From the NCBI GenBank assembly GCA_017554235.1, contig JAFZIV010000008.1:20134-84133 (forward strand): a DNA stretch of 64,000 nt. The letters run 5' to 3'. Source of the DNA: Selenomonadaceae bacterium. Lineage in GTDB: Bacteria; Bacillota; Negativicutes; Selenomonadales; Selenomonadaceae. Position numbers and translations under genes: made by a program. Position 1 is the stretch's first letter. Each line of letters begins with the position of its first letter. Below are positions 43,319 to 52,482 of this stretch, in pieces. The notes beneath the pieces were generated by a model, which was given only the letters and a program-made list of their open reading frames with translations, searched no databases and was not told the DNA's origin.

Positions 43319-44208
43319 GAATTGCAATTTTAGCCGTAACTGAAACGGGTTACAAATTGGCTGAAAAAATTTCTGCCGGTATTGGCGGAAAAATTTTCGC
43401 TAAAGGGCGCGACTTCGAGCGAATGAAAATTTTTGTCGAAGAGATTTTCACGAAGTTCGACGCGCTGATTTTTATTTGTGCGACGGGAATTGCTGTTCGT
43501 ATGATTGCGCCGTATATTGTCGGCAAGCTTGAAGACCCTGCGGTTATTGTAATTGATGAACGCGGGCGAAATGTTATCAGTTTGTTAAGCGGTCACGTCG
43601 GCGGAGCAAATGATTTGACTTTGAAAATTTCCGCGCAGATTAATGCTAACCCAGTAATTACGACGGCAACGGACGTTGAAGAAAAATTTGCCGCCGATAA
43701 TTTTGCCGCACGTTTAGGATTATTTCCTGAACCTAAAGACGCGATTAAGGCGATTAATACGGCGATTCTGCGCGGCGAAGAAATTTTCTTGACTGCCGGG
43801 AATGTTCGACTTAACTTGACGTCGAAAAATTTAATTTGTGGTATCGGTTGCAGGCGTGGTGTTTCAGTTGAAAAAATTTCCCGCGCAATTAATGACGCTT
43901 GCAAACTTATCAATCAACCTGTCGAGCGTATAAAAATTTTTGCAACGATTGACATTAAGCGCGATGAAAAGGAATTAATCAACTTCGTAAGCAATTTGGG
44001 ACGTGAAATAAAATTCTTTACGGTTGATGAACTTGCCGAAAAAATTTTGGAATATAAGCTTGACGAATCAGATTTTGTCAAAAAAAATATCGGCGTCGGA
44101 AATGTTTGCGAAGCGGCGGCGTTATGTGTTGCTCCTGCAAAATTCGCGTTACCGAAAACTAAATTTGATGAAGTCACTGTCGCATTAGCTTGGGAAAATA
44201 TTTTTTAA
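43315..44208 (+). CDS. cbiG: Cobalt-precorrin-5A hydrolase CbiG
   Basis: 297 residues. It opens the delta-lactone of cobalt-precorrin-5A, releasing acetaldehyde, in the anaerobic corrin route. N-terminal AILAVTETGYKLAEKI, LIFICATGIAVRMIAPYI, VIDERGRNVISLLSGHVGGANDLT; a central ICGIGCRRGVS; and a C-terminal IGVGNVCEAAAL domain. Full-length and intact. It supports an oxygen-independent B12 pathway whose genes are dispersed. Confidence 0.93.
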   Translation: MRIAILAVTETGYKLAEKISAGIGGKIFAKGRDFERMKIFVEEIFTKFDALIFICATGIAVRMIAPYIVGKLEDPAVIVIDERGRNVISLLSGHVGGANDLTLKISAQINANPVITTATDVEEKFAADNFAARLGLFPEPKDAIKAINTAILRGEEIFLTAGNVRLNLTSKNLICGIGCRRGVSVEKISRAINDACKLINQPVERIKIFATIDIKRDEKELINFVSNLGREIKFFTVDELAEKILEYKLDESDFVKKNIGVGNVCEAAALCVAPAKFALPKTKFDEVTVALAWENIF

Positions 44209-44209
44209 A

Positions 44210-44962
44210 ATGCTACAATTAATCACAGACATTGAAACGGTAATGTGGCGCGATTGGGTAGTATTGCGCCGCCGTCTTAAAAAATTTATCCTGTCACGAT
44301 TAGTCACGCCGGTTTTGTATCTTGTCGCATTCGGCTGGGGACTTGGACGAAGTATCACGCCTGAAAGCGGCACGTATTTAGATTTTCTTGTACCGGGCAT
44401 AATCGCGTTAAATACGATGAACGTCAGCTACATAAGCGCAACGACGGTACACGCCGAAAAAATTTATCATAAGAGCTTGGAAAATTATTTATCCGCACCG
44501 ATTGAACCGACTGCCTTTGTAATTGGAAAAATTTTATCTGCGGTAATTCGTTCGTTTATCTCGACAGGATTAATTTTAGTTATCGCGGCAATGTTCGACG
44601 CGCAATTAAGTTTTTTATTCGACGTTGGACGAGCGGCAGGATTTTTCGCGGTAATATTTTTAAACTCAATGATTTTTGCAAGCGTGGGATTCTGCGCGGC
44701 AATGTACGTAAAAACTTTTGAGGAACTCTCACAAGTCAACACCTATTTTTTAATGCCGATGAGTTTTCTCTGCGGGACATTTTTTTCAACGTCGCAACTG
44801 CCTGACTTCGTAAGATTTTTTATAGAAATTTTACCGTTGACACATACAAGCGAAATGTTACGTCACGGAATAAATTTTTTGTCGCTGATTATTTTAATTT
44901 TATATGCGGCGGTGCTGATAAAAATTTCCTGTAAATCTTTTAAAAATTTAGCGGACGGGTGA
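44210..44962 (+). CDS. ABC-2 type transporter permease
   Basis: 250 residues with six helices and the ABC-2 signature region FLVPGIIALNTMNVSYISAT and MPMSFLCGTFFSTSQLPDF, similar to NodJ/DrrB-type exporters. It starts two bases after cbiG. No ATP-binding subunit is adjacent, so the ATPase must be elsewhere. The substrate is unknown; cobalt/corrin linkage is only by position. Confidence 0.78.
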   Translation: MLQLITDIETVMWRDWVVLRRRLKKFILSRLVTPVLYLVAFGWGLGRSITPESGTYLDFLVPGIIALNTMNVSYISATTVHAEKIYHKSLENYLSAPIEPTAFVIGKILSAVIRSFISTGLILVIAAMFDAQLSFLFDVGRAAGFFAVIFLNSMIFASVGFCAAMYVKTFEELSQVNTYFLMPMSFLCGTFFSTSQLPDFVRFFIEILPLTHTSEMLRHGINFLSLIILILYAAVLIKISCKSFKNLADG

Positions 44963-44966
44963 AATT

Positions 44967-47150
44967 ATGCTGATAGCTGAAGTATGCGCGAATGTACAAG
45001 TTAAAGCAATCGACCAAACTTTTACTTACATTGTACCTGCGCGGCTGAAATTTTTGACGGCAGGATGGCGCGTCATTGTACCTTTTGGAAATATAAAAAA
45101 AGTTGACGGTTTTGTAATCAGCGTAAAAGAAATTTCCGATGATACAACTTTCCCATTTGAACTAAAAGAAATTATTGACGTTTTTGATGAGGAAGCGTGG
45201 TTTACTCCGCCAATGTTAAACGCGGCAAAATGGCTTGCAGATTTTTATTTATGCCCTCTTGCTCAATCAATGTCGCTGTTTATGCCGACTAAACACAGCC
45301 GTAAAATTAAATTGAAGTTTGAAAAAATTTTCAAGGCGGTTAAAACTTTTGACGCGAAAAATTTCTCAGATAAACCCGCGCAGTTGAAGGCGTTAAAAAT
45401 TTTACAGGAAAAAATTTCGCCGACATCTGAACAACTTCGTGAATTAAAAATTTCCGACAGCATAATTAGAATTTTGATTAAGGCAGGATTAGTTGAAGTC
45501 GAAATGCGGCGCGTCCTACGTGATAGTTATGCCAATGTAAAATCTGTAAATAAAAATTTTGAATTGACTGAAGACCAAATTAATGCAGTCGAAGAAATTA
45601 AAAAATCCCTTGACGCAAAAATTTTCAATGGAATTTTACTTCACGGCGTCACGGGTTCAGGTAAAACGCAAGTTTATATTGAGGCGGCTAAAATTGCTCG
45701 TCAAGGCGGGCGCAATGTGATAATTCTTGTGCCGGAAATTGCATTGACTGGGCAGATTGTAACGATTTTCAAGGCGCATTTTTCGGACGTGGTTGTAATT
45801 CACAGCGGCTTAAGTGTCGAGGAACGCAACGATACTTTTTACAAAATACGCAATGGCGACGCGGGAATTATTATTGGTGCGAGGTCAGCACTTTTCACGC
45901 CGATTGATAATGTCGGATTGATTGTCGTCGATGAAGAGCAAGATTATTCGTATAAGCAGGACAATCCGCCGTTTTATCATGCGCGAGTGGTAGCAGAGGA
46001 ATTTGCAAAATTTCATAACGCCACAATAATTTTTGGTTCTGCTACGCCTTCGCTTGAAACTTTTTACCGTGCCACTATAGGCGAATTAAAGTATTTGGAA
46101 CTTCCGCGCAGAATTTTAAATTTGCCGTTGCCAAAGGTTAAATGCGTCGATATGCGGCGGGAACTTAACGAAGGTAATAGAAATATTTTAAGTCGAGATT
46201 TGCAAAAACTTTTGGCGTATACGTTAGCTAAGAATCAGCAGGCAATTTTACTTTTAAATCGTCGTGGCTGGTCAACCTTTGTAATGTGTAGAAATTGCGG
46301 ACACGTTATAAGTTGTCCCGAATGCGGCTTGCCGATGACTTATCATAAAGATAAAAAATTACGTTGCCATCATTGCAACGTTGAAAAAATTCCTCCGACG
46401 ATTTGTCCCGTGTGTGAAAGTGAACGTATAAAATATTTTGGAACTGGGACGCAGAAATTAGAGCAGGAGATTCAAATTAATTTTCCTGATGCTAAAATTT
46501 TGCGTATGGACAGAGACACGACGACGAAAAAACTTGCTCATCAAAAAATTTTGAACGATTTTAAAAGCGGCGACTACGATATTTTATGCGGGACGCAAAT
46601 GGTTGCAAAGGGGCATGATATTCCGAATGTTACTGCGGTAGGAATTTTAAGCGCAGATTCTGCCTTAAATTTTCCTGACTTCCGCGCAGGTGAACTTTGT
46701 TTTATGTTGATAACGCAAGCCGCCGGTCGTGCGGGACGTGCCAAAATTGTAGGGCGGGTTATCGTTCAAGCATACAATGTTGAAGCTCCTGCAGTAATTT
46801 TTGGTTGCAAGCAAGATTATAAAAATTTTTGTAAGATTGAACTTCCTGAACGTGAGAAAAATTTTTTCCCGCCTTATTCGCGCTTAATAAAAATTTTATT
46901 TACTTCTGAAAATCGAGATTATGCTATGGAGAAAGCAAAAAATTTCGTCGAAGATTTTAAATCTGAAATGTTAAATGCTGAAATTGAAGGACCGATACCG
47001 GCTATGATTGAACAACTGCGCGGCGTCTACAGATTTGCGGTACTGATAAAAACTTTGGACTTGGACGCGGTCAGAAAATTTTTGCGTGAAAAAAATCTCC
47101 ATTTAATGGACAGCGTATTAATTGACATTGATCCGTTGACAACTTCATAG
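44967..47150 (+). CDS. priA: Primosomal protein N' (PriA helicase)
   Basis: 727 residues. N-terminal 3'-DNA-binding domain, DEAH helicase core (GVTGSGKTQVYIEAA Walker A; IVVDEEQDYSYKQ), and the paired zinc clusters CRNCGHVISCPEC and CHHCNVEKIPPTICPVC. Then GTGTQKLEQEI, GTQMVAKGHDIPNVT and QAAGRAGRA. It restarts replication at stalled forks. ATG after GGGTG, 4 bp behind the ABC permease. Confidence 0.95.
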   Translation: MLIAEVCANVQVKAIDQTFTYIVPARLKFLTAGWRVIVPFGNIKKVDGFVISVKEISDDTTFPFELKEIIDVFDEEAWFTPPMLNAAKWLADFYLCPLAQSMSLFMPTKHSRKIKLKFEKIFKAVKTFDAKNFSDKPAQLKALKILQEKISPTSEQLRELKISDSIIRILIKAGLVEVEMRRVLRDSYANVKSVNKNFELTEDQINAVEEIKKSLDAKIFNGILLHGVTGSGKTQVYIEAAKIARQGGRNVIILVPEIALTGQIVTIFKAHFSDVVVIHSGLSVEERNDTFYKIRNGDAGIIIGARSALFTPIDNVGLIVVDEEQDYSYKQDNPPFYHARVVAEEFAKFHNATIIFGSATPSLETFYRATIGELKYLELPRRILNLPLPKVKCVDMRRELNEGNRNILSRDLQKLLAYTLAKNQQAILLLNRRGWSTFVMCRNCGHVISCPECGLPMTYHKDKKLRCHHCNVEKIPPTICPVCESERIKYFGTGTQKLEQEIQINFPDAKILRMDRDTTTKKLAHQKILNDFKSGDYDILCGTQMVAKGHDIPNVTAVGILSADSALNFPDFRAGELCFMLITQAAGRAGRAKIVGRVIVQAYNVEAPAVIFGCKQDYKNFCKIELPEREKNFFPPYSRLIKILFTSENRDYAMEKAKNFVEDFKSEMLNAEIEGPIPAMIEQLRGVYRFAVLIKTLDLDAVRKFLREKNLHLMDSVLIDIDPLTTS

Positions 47151-47152
47151 AA

Positions 47153-48001
47153 TTAGCCTAAGTCGACAAATTCACGTTGACGCTGATTGAAACGCAGAAT
47201 TTTTTTGTAACCGAAACTTTTAACGTAATCAATCGCCTCGTCACAAAATTTTCCACAGTCTTCAGGTTGATGCGCGTCCGAAGTTATGATTATCGGCAAT
47301 TCATACGCGGCGGCAACTTTCATAAAATCAGCGTATGGAGAAATTTCCGCGACAGGGTAACGGTATTTCGTTCCGGTGTTTACGTCAACCGCAAGATTAA
47401 ATTTTTTCATAGCGGCGGCAACTCGTTCAAGATATTCTGTCACGTCGAAGGTCGGAAAATATTTGAACAGTCGAATGTTAAACGGGTGACCAATCACGTC
47501 GTAAATCTGCGCGGCGGCAAGGCGTTCAACCTCTGACGTATACATTTCGTAAATTTCGCGCAAGTCGTGCCGTTCCCATTCGGCTTTAATCTTCGACGCG
47601 TCATAGCCCCAACCGTTAAGAAAATGTACCGAACCGATTATGTAATCAAAATTCCACGAATCTAAAATTTTTTTCACAGCCTCTTGATTTTGGAAATTGC
47701 AAACTTCAATTCCGATTTTGACGGCGTGATTTTTTTTGAGTTCGTTCATAAAATCGAAGTAATCTTTCAATGTGTGTTTAAACTTATTCGTCTTAAGCCA
47801 AATTTTTTGAAACGCGCCAACTTCCGAATCGTCCAAAATTAAATCTTCGTAGTACAAACTTTCAAATTCGGGAAAGGTGTGTGTATGCTCCGAAATACCA
47901 ATTTCAGATAACCCGCGCAGTTTCGCCGCGTCAAAAAATCCTTCAACCCAATCAATTTTATAATCGCCGTATTCAAAATGCATATGATAATCTGTTTTCA
48001 A
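47153..48001 (-). CDS. PHP-domain phosphatase, histidinol-phosphatase type
   Basis: About 282 residues. KTDYHMHFEYGDY and IGISEHTHTFPEFE supply metal-binding His/Asp of the PHP fold. KIGIEVCNFQNQEAVK, FDYIIGSVHFLNGWGYD, DVIGHPFNIRLF and ITSDAHQPEDCG complete it. This fits HisJ/HisK-like L-histidinol-phosphate phosphatase, but other phosphoesters are possible because no his gene is near. The TTG at 48001 lies six bases after GAGGTG. It converges with priA with 2 bp between stops. Confidence 0.8.
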   Translation of the reverse strand: MKTDYHMHFEYGDYKIDWVEGFFDAAKLRGLSEIGISEHTHTFPEFESLYYEDLILDDSEVGAFQKIWLKTNKFKHTLKDYFDFMNELKKNHAVKIGIEVCNFQNQEAVKKILDSWNFDYIIGSVHFLNGWGYDASKIKAEWERHDLREIYEMYTSEVERLAAAQIYDVIGHPFNIRLFKYFPTFDVTEYLERVAAAMKKFNLAVDVNTGTKYRYPVAEISPYADFMKVAAAYELPIIITSDAHQPEDCGKFCDEAIDYVKSFGYKKILRFNQRQREFVDLG

Positions 48002-48017
48002 AATTTTCACCTCAACT

Positions 48018-48046
48018 TGATTTTTATAAGTCAACGTTGGATAATG
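48018..48046 (+). promoter_or_regulatory. Promoter of hemB
   Basis: TTGATT (48018-48023), 17-bp spacer, GATAAT (48041-48046), just upstream of the hemB ribosome-binding site and divergent from the PHP gene. Confidence 0.5.
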
Positions 48047-48083
48047 TATCAAAAATTTTTTGTTACGTCAATTTGGAGGAAAA

Positions 48084-49052
48084 ATGTTTAATAAAAAAAT
48101 TCGTCCGCGCAGATTACGCCTTAATGAAAATATTCGTGCGCTTGTCCGTGAAAATATTTTGACGGTCAAAGATTTAGTTTACCCAATCTTCGTTGTTGCC
48201 GGAGAAAATATTCGTGAAGAAATTCCGAGTATGCCGAATTGTTATCATTTGTCGGTTGACAATGCCGTTGAGATTGCAAAAAAAATTTCGGCATTAGGTA
48301 TTCCAGCCGTAGAAATTTTTGGTTTACCTGAATATAAAGATGAAATTGGTAGCAGTGCTTGGGATATGTCGTCGCCTGTTCAACGCGCTATTTCTGCGAT
48401 AAAAAAAGCTGTGCCTGAACTTTTAATAATTAGTGATGTTTGTCTTTGTCAATATACAAGTCATGGGCATTGCGGAAAACTTTGCGGCAATTACGTTGAT
48501 AATGATAGGACATTGGAACTTTTGCAGAAAGCTGCTTTAAGTCAAGCGCAGGCAGGTGCAGATATAATTGCGCCTTCTGATATGATGGACGGAAGAATTG
48601 CGGCGATTCGTGAGATTCTTGACGCGGAAAATTTTTCTAACGTTTTGATTATGAGTTACGCGGTAAAATATGCATCGGCTTTTTATGGACCATTCAGAGA
48701 CGCGGCGGACAGTTCTCCGAAATTCGGTGACAGAAAGCAATATCAAATGGATTTTGCAAACTCGCGGGAAGCTTTAAAGGAAGTTGCGCTTGACATTGAC
48801 GAAGGCGCGGATATTATTATGATTAAGCCTGCAATGGCTTATTTGGATATTGTTACAAAAGTTCGCGAAAAAATAAATTTGCCGGTTGCGGTTTATAATG
48901 TAAGCGGTGAATACGCTATGGTTAAGGCGGCGGCTAAAAATGGCTGGATTGATGAAAAAAGAATCGTCCTTGAAAGTTTAACGTCAATGAAACGCGCCGG
49001 TGCAGATATTATCATAACTTATCACGCGTTGGACGTTGCCGAATGGCTTTGA
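48084..49052 (+). CDS. hemB: Porphobilinogen synthase (delta-aminolevulinate dehydratase)
   Basis: 322 residues. It joins two 5-aminolevulinates to porphobilinogen, the common precursor of heme and the corrins. Metal-site cysteines are in [17 protein letters not shown]; Schiff-base lysines are in [19 protein letters not shown] and [25 protein letters not shown] follows. The zinc-type cysteine cluster is present. ATG at 48084 after GGAGG. It feeds the same pathway as cbiB, cbiL and cbiG elsewhere in the window. Confidence 0.95.
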   Translation: MFNKKIRPRRLRLNENIRALVRENILTVKDLVYPIFVVAGENIREEIPSMPNCYHLSVDNAVEIAKKISALGIPAVEIFGLPEYKDEIGSSAWDMSSPVQRAISAIKKAVPELLIISDVCLCQYTSHGHCGKLCGNYVDNDRTLELLQKAALSQAQAGADIIAPSDMMDGRIAAIREILDAENFSNVLIMSYAVKYASAFYGPFRDAADSSPKFGDRKQYQMDFANSREALKEVALDIDEGADIIMIKPAMAYLDIVTKVREKINLPVAVYNVSGEYAMVKAAAKNGWIDEKRIVLESLTSMKRAGADIIITYHALDVAEWL

Positions 49053-49073
49053 AAATTTTTTTTAGTTGAATTT

Positions 49074-49170
49074 ACTTTCTCTTTGGCGCAAAGAGAAAGT
49101 AACAAAGAGAAACATGCCCGCTGAAATCGCATCCGGCGATTTGCGCGGGCGGCGCACGTCCTTGTGCGCC
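49074..49170. repeat. Triple-hairpin, GC-rich intergenic element
   Basis: Three palindromes in a row: ACTTTCTCTTT-GGCGC-AAAGAGAAAGT (49074-49100); GCCCGC..AATCGC-ATCCG-GCGATT..GCGGGC (49116-49150, arms nested); GGCGCAC-GTCCTT-GTGCGCC (49151-49170). It is much richer in G+C than its surroundings and contains no ORF, resembling a REP/BIME-like or mobile non-autonomous element. Confidence 0.6.
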
Positions 49171-49260
49171 TCTAAATTTCCAACAGATTTTAAAAATTTT
49201 TAATTACCTGAGCAACTTAAAAATTTTTCGTGACAAATTTCATAATAGATTGTAAAATGG

Positions 49261-49293
49261 CTTGTACAAAGATTTTTGTGCAAGTATTTTTTT
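49261..49293 (+). terminator. Terminator-like hairpin before the lipoprotein gene
   Basis: CTTGTACAAA (49261-49270), loop GATT, TTTGTGCAAG (49275-49284), then seven T. It may end hemB transcripts. A GTGACA-N17-TAAAAT promoter-like pair (49230-49258) just upstream would start inside this stem, so one of the two readings is wrong. Confidence 0.55.
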
Positions 49294-49313
49294 ACACAAA
49301 TTTTGGAGAGATT

Positions 49314-49955
49314 ATGAGATTTTTTTTAACAACGATTTTAATTTTTATGACGGCTTTTTTGACGAGTTGCGGGATAAGTGATTCGCCGGAAGACGCTTTA
49401 CAGGAAATTCAAGAATCCCTGAATAAAAGAGATTTTGAAAAATTTTCTGCGCGGGTCGATACTGAAAAACTTTTCGCGCAGATTTACGAAGATGCTACGA
49501 TTGAGCTTGCTAAAAAATGTGACGAGTTCGGAAAAAAATATCCCAAAGACCCTTACTTTCAACACGACGGCGAATTTATAAAAAATTATAACGCCGAGCA
49601 TCGCGAATTACATTTAGATTTTGCGCGAAAATCAATGGTGGCGTATTTTGAAAATCTTCCTGCACCAGACAAGCCGCAAGATAATCCATACGCTTATGTT
49701 GCACACGAATTTACGAAAATTTATTTTGTATCGACGGCGGAGGTTGAAGATGTTAAGATAAACGGAAATTCAGCAACAGTTACCGTAAATATAAATGGCG
49801 ATAGAAGTCTTTTGGGAATATTCGTAGGCTTTTTGAATTTTGAATTAGGTTTTGAAAAAATCGACGGCAAGTGGATTCTTACCAAAATTGAAAATATTGA
49901 GGAATTGACGCCGACCATTGTCGATAAAGCGGAATTAATTTGGATAAATTTATAG
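49314..49955 (+). CDS. Lipoprotein, DUF2939-like
   Basis: 213 residues. Lipoprotein signal MRFFLTTILIFMTAFLTSC with the lipobox Cys, then SPEDALQEIQESLNKRDFEKFSARVD. This resembles the start of DUF2939-type domains (a helix pair followed by a beta sheet) and ends in a WILTKIENI strand. The function is not known. ATG at 49314 after GGAGAG; codons open upstream overlap the hairpin at 49261. Confidence 0.6.
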   Translation: MRFFLTTILIFMTAFLTSCGISDSPEDALQEIQESLNKRDFEKFSARVDTEKLFAQIYEDATIELAKKCDEFGKKYPKDPYFQHDGEFIKNYNAEHRELHLDFARKSMVAYFENLPAPDKPQDNPYAYVAHEFTKIYFVSTAEVEDVKINGNSATVTVNINGDRSLLGIFVGFLNFELGFEKIDGKWILTKIENIEELTPTIVDKAELIWINL

Positions 49956-49994
49956 GATAAAAAATTTTTTAGTAATTGAAAGGAGCGATTAAGC

Positions 49995-51497
49995 TTGGCA
50001 TTTTATTACAGCGAACCTTCGCACACATTTGGAGAATATCTTCTCATACCGGGTTACACGTCAACGCAATGCATTCCGCAAAACGTTGACTTGTCGACGT
50101 CTCTTGTAAGATTTAAGCGCGGCGAAGAACCTAAATTAACTTTAAACATTCCGATGACTTCGGCGATTATGCAATCTGTTTCCAATGACACAATGGCAAT
50201 CGCGTTGGCTAAGGAGGGCGGCATTTCCTTTATTTACGGCTCTCAAACTATCAAGGAACAGGCGGCTATGGTTGCCAGAGTCAAAAATTATAAGTCAGGC
50301 TTCGTGTCAAGCGATTCAAACTTAAAACCTACAAATACGCTTAAAGAAGTGCTTGAGCTCCTTGACGAAACAGGACATTCAACAATGGCTGTCACGGAGG
50401 ACGGTAAACCTACGGGAAAACTTTTGGGAATAGTCACAAGCCGCGATTATCGCGTAACTCGTATGAATGGCGATGAACTTGTAAAAGATTTTATGACGCC
50501 GTTTGAAAAATTGATTTACGCTGACGCCGAGACGACGACGCTTACAAAGGCTAATGATTTAATTTGGGAAAATAAATTGAATATGTTGCCGCTCGTCGAT
50601 AAAAATCAGCGGTTGCGCTATATGGTTTTCCGCAAAGATTATACCGATAACAAAATTAATCCGCTTGAATTGATTGACAGGCGCAAGCGTTACGTTGTCG
50701 GCGCGGGAATTAATACGCGTGATTATGCGGAAAGAGTTCCTGCATTGTTAAAGGCTGGTGCGGACGTTTTATGTATTGATTCGTCGGAAGGTTTCAGCGA
50801 GTGGCAAAAAATTACTATTGAATACATTCACGAAAATTTTGGCGAAAATGTAAAAGTCGGTGCAGGAAATGTTGTTGACGAGGACGGCTTTAACTTTTTG
50901 GCAGACGCGGGCGCAGATTTTGTAAAAGTCGGAATTGGCGGCGGTTCAATTTGCATTACGCGCGAGGCTAAAGGCATTGGACGCGGACAGGCGACGGCGG
51001 TAATTGAAGTTTGCAAGGCACGCGATGAATATTTTAAAAAGCATGGAATTTATATTCCTGTATGTTCGGACGGCGGCATTGTCCACGATTATCATATGAC
51101 TTTGGCTTTAGCAATGGGCGCAGATTTTCTTATGCTTGGCAGATATTTTTCACGCTTCGACGAATCGCCCACCGATAAAATCAGGATTAACGGAACTTAC
51201 TACAAAGAATATTGGGGCGAAGGTTCAAACCGTGCGCGGAATTGGCAACGCTATAACTTTACCAATGACGCTAAACTTTCATTTGAAGAAGGCGTTGATT
51301 CTTACGTTCCTTACGCAGGCTCGCTTAAAGATAATATGGCTACGACGCTTGCTAAAATTCGTTCGACGATGTGTAATTGCGGCGCGTTGAATTTACAGGA
51401 ACTTCGAGAAAAAGCGAAAATTACTTTGGTGTCAGCTACAAGTATTGTTGAGGGCGGAAGTCACGACGTTATTTTGCGTGAGAAATTCGGCGTATAA
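49995..51497 (+). CDS. guaB: Inosine-5'-monophosphate dehydrogenase
   Basis: 500 residues. TIM barrel with a two-CBS insert (about 95-215). The active-site loop reads [21 protein letters not shown] with the catalytic Cys; most bacterial enzymes have GPGSICTTR. Also present: [61 protein letters not shown] and [14 protein letters not shown]. The [10 protein letters not shown] loop and the [15 protein letters not shown] flap resemble the IMPDH type known from Tritrichomonas and some anaerobic bacteria. It makes XMP for guanine nucleotides. TTG after AAAGGAGC. Confidence 0.92.
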   Translation: MAFYYSEPSHTFGEYLLIPGYTSTQCIPQNVDLSTSLVRFKRGEEPKLTLNIPMTSAIMQSVSNDTMAIALAKEGGISFIYGSQTIKEQAAMVARVKNYKSGFVSSDSNLKPTNTLKEVLELLDETGHSTMAVTEDGKPTGKLLGIVTSRDYRVTRMNGDELVKDFMTPFEKLIYADAETTTLTKANDLIWENKLNMLPLVDKNQRLRYMVFRKDYTDNKINPLELIDRRKRYVVGAGINTRDYAERVPALLKAGADVLCIDSSEGFSEWQKITIEYIHENFGENVKVGAGNVVDEDGFNFLADAGADFVKVGIGGGSICITREAKGIGRGQATAVIEVCKARDEYFKKHGIYIPVCSDGGIVHDYHMTLALAMGADFLMLGRYFSRFDESPTDKIRINGTYYKEYWGEGSNRARNWQRYNFTNDAKLSFEEGVDSYVPYAGSLKDNMATTLAKIRSTMCNCGALNLQELREKAKITLVSATSIVEGGSHDVILREKFGV

Positions 51498-51504
51498 AAT
51501 AAAT

Positions 51505-51588
51505 GTCAGTGAATAGTGGTTAGTTAATAGTGAAAAGTGGAGAAAGCCAAATTACTATTCACTATTAACTATTTACTATTCGCTCTTT
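51505..51588. repeat. Heptanucleotide inverted-repeat tract R4
   Basis: Left arm AGTGAAT AGTGGTT.. AGTGAAA; right arm ATTACT ATTCACT.. ATTTACT, forming a long hairpin between guaB and recT. It ends just before the recT ribosome-binding site AAGGAGG. Confidence 0.6.
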
Positions 51589-51602
51589 AAGGAGGTTTTT
51601 CA

Positions 51603-52412
51603 ATGGGACAGGAAAATTTGAGCTTGCAACAACTCTTAAATTCAACGACCATTAAAAAGCGTTTTGAAGAAGTTTTAGATACATCTCCGCAATCTTTTAT
51701 TTCGTCAATACTCTCAATCGTGCGCAGTAATTCCAAACTGCAAGAGTGTTCGCCTAATTCTATTTTAAGTGCTGCAGGAATTGCCGCCGCATTAAAGTTG
51801 CCGATAAATCCCAGTTTAGGGTTCGCGTTCATTGTTCCGTATGGTAAACAGGCTACTTTTCAAATTGGCGCAAAAGGTCTTATTCAGCTTGCGATGCGCA
51901 GTGGACAATATCTGACTTTAAACGCCGGTTCGGTTTGCGAAGGACAGATTAAAGAAATTGATTTCGTGACCGGAGAAATTATTCGTGGTGAAAAAATTTC
52001 TGATGAGATTGTTGGCTACGTAGCATTTATGCGGCTGATAAATGGGTTTGAAAAGTCGCTTTATATGACGATTGAGGAACTGCAAGAACACGCGGAAAAA
52101 TATTCTCAAAGTTATGCTTATGATTTAAAAACGGGAAGAAAAAGTTCAGTTTGGAGTACCAATTTTCCGGCAATGGCGAAAAAAACTGTGTTGAAACTTC
52201 TGCTTAGTAAATTTGGGATTATCTCCCTTGATCAGAAAAGCGTTGATTTGGCAAAAGCTCTTCAAGCAGACCAAGCAGTTATAACTTCAGAAGGCTATCG
52301 ATATATTGACAATGAAAATGGCGAAGAAAGAATTGTACCTTTTAATGATATTGTAAATTTTTCTGAAGAAGAAATTCCAAATACGGAAATATCCAAAGAC
52401 GCCGAAGAATAG
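51603..52412 (+). CDS. recT: RecT-family single-strand annealing protein (orphan)
   Basis: 269 residues. RecT-type recombinase: SFISSILSIVRSNSKLQECSPNSILSAAGIAAALKLPINPSLGFAFIVPYG, QIGAKGLIQLAMRSGQY and VWSTNFPAMAKKTVLKLLLSKFG. Members anneal complementary strands, normally with a phage exonuclease (RecE type). Here there is no exonuclease, SSB or phage gene beside it; it stands alone between guaB and ftsL with its own strong ribosome-binding site and terminator. The intact frame suggests it is kept for use. Probably of phage origin. Confidence 0.88.
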   Translation: MGQENLSLQQLLNSTTIKKRFEEVLDTSPQSFISSILSIVRSNSKLQECSPNSILSAAGIAAALKLPINPSLGFAFIVPYGKQATFQIGAKGLIQLAMRSGQYLTLNAGSVCEGQIKEIDFVTGEIIRGEKISDEIVGYVAFMRLINGFEKSLYMTIEELQEHAEKYSQSYAYDLKTGRKSSVWSTNFPAMAKKTVLKLLLSKFGIISLDQKSVDLAKALQADQAVITSEGYRYIDNENGEERIVPFNDIVNFSEEEIPNTEISKDAEE

Positions 52413-52445
52413 ATTAAAAATCTAATATTTTTAGAAATTAAAAAA

Positions 52446-52480
52446 GGGACTTGATAAATTTTCAAGTCCCAAATTTTTTT
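52446..52480 (+). terminator. Bidirectional terminator between recT and ftsL
   Basis: GGGACTTGA (52446-52454) / TCAAGTCCC (52462-52470) perfect stem, then AAATTTTTTT; an A-run before it allows use from the minus strand. Confidence 0.85.
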
Positions 52481-52482
52481 AT

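Noticed and set aside
49230..49258. Promoter GTGACA-N17-TAAAAT before the lipoprotein gene
   Set aside because: Its transcript would begin inside the stem of the hairpin at 49261-49284; both cannot work as read, so it was not listed as a promoter.
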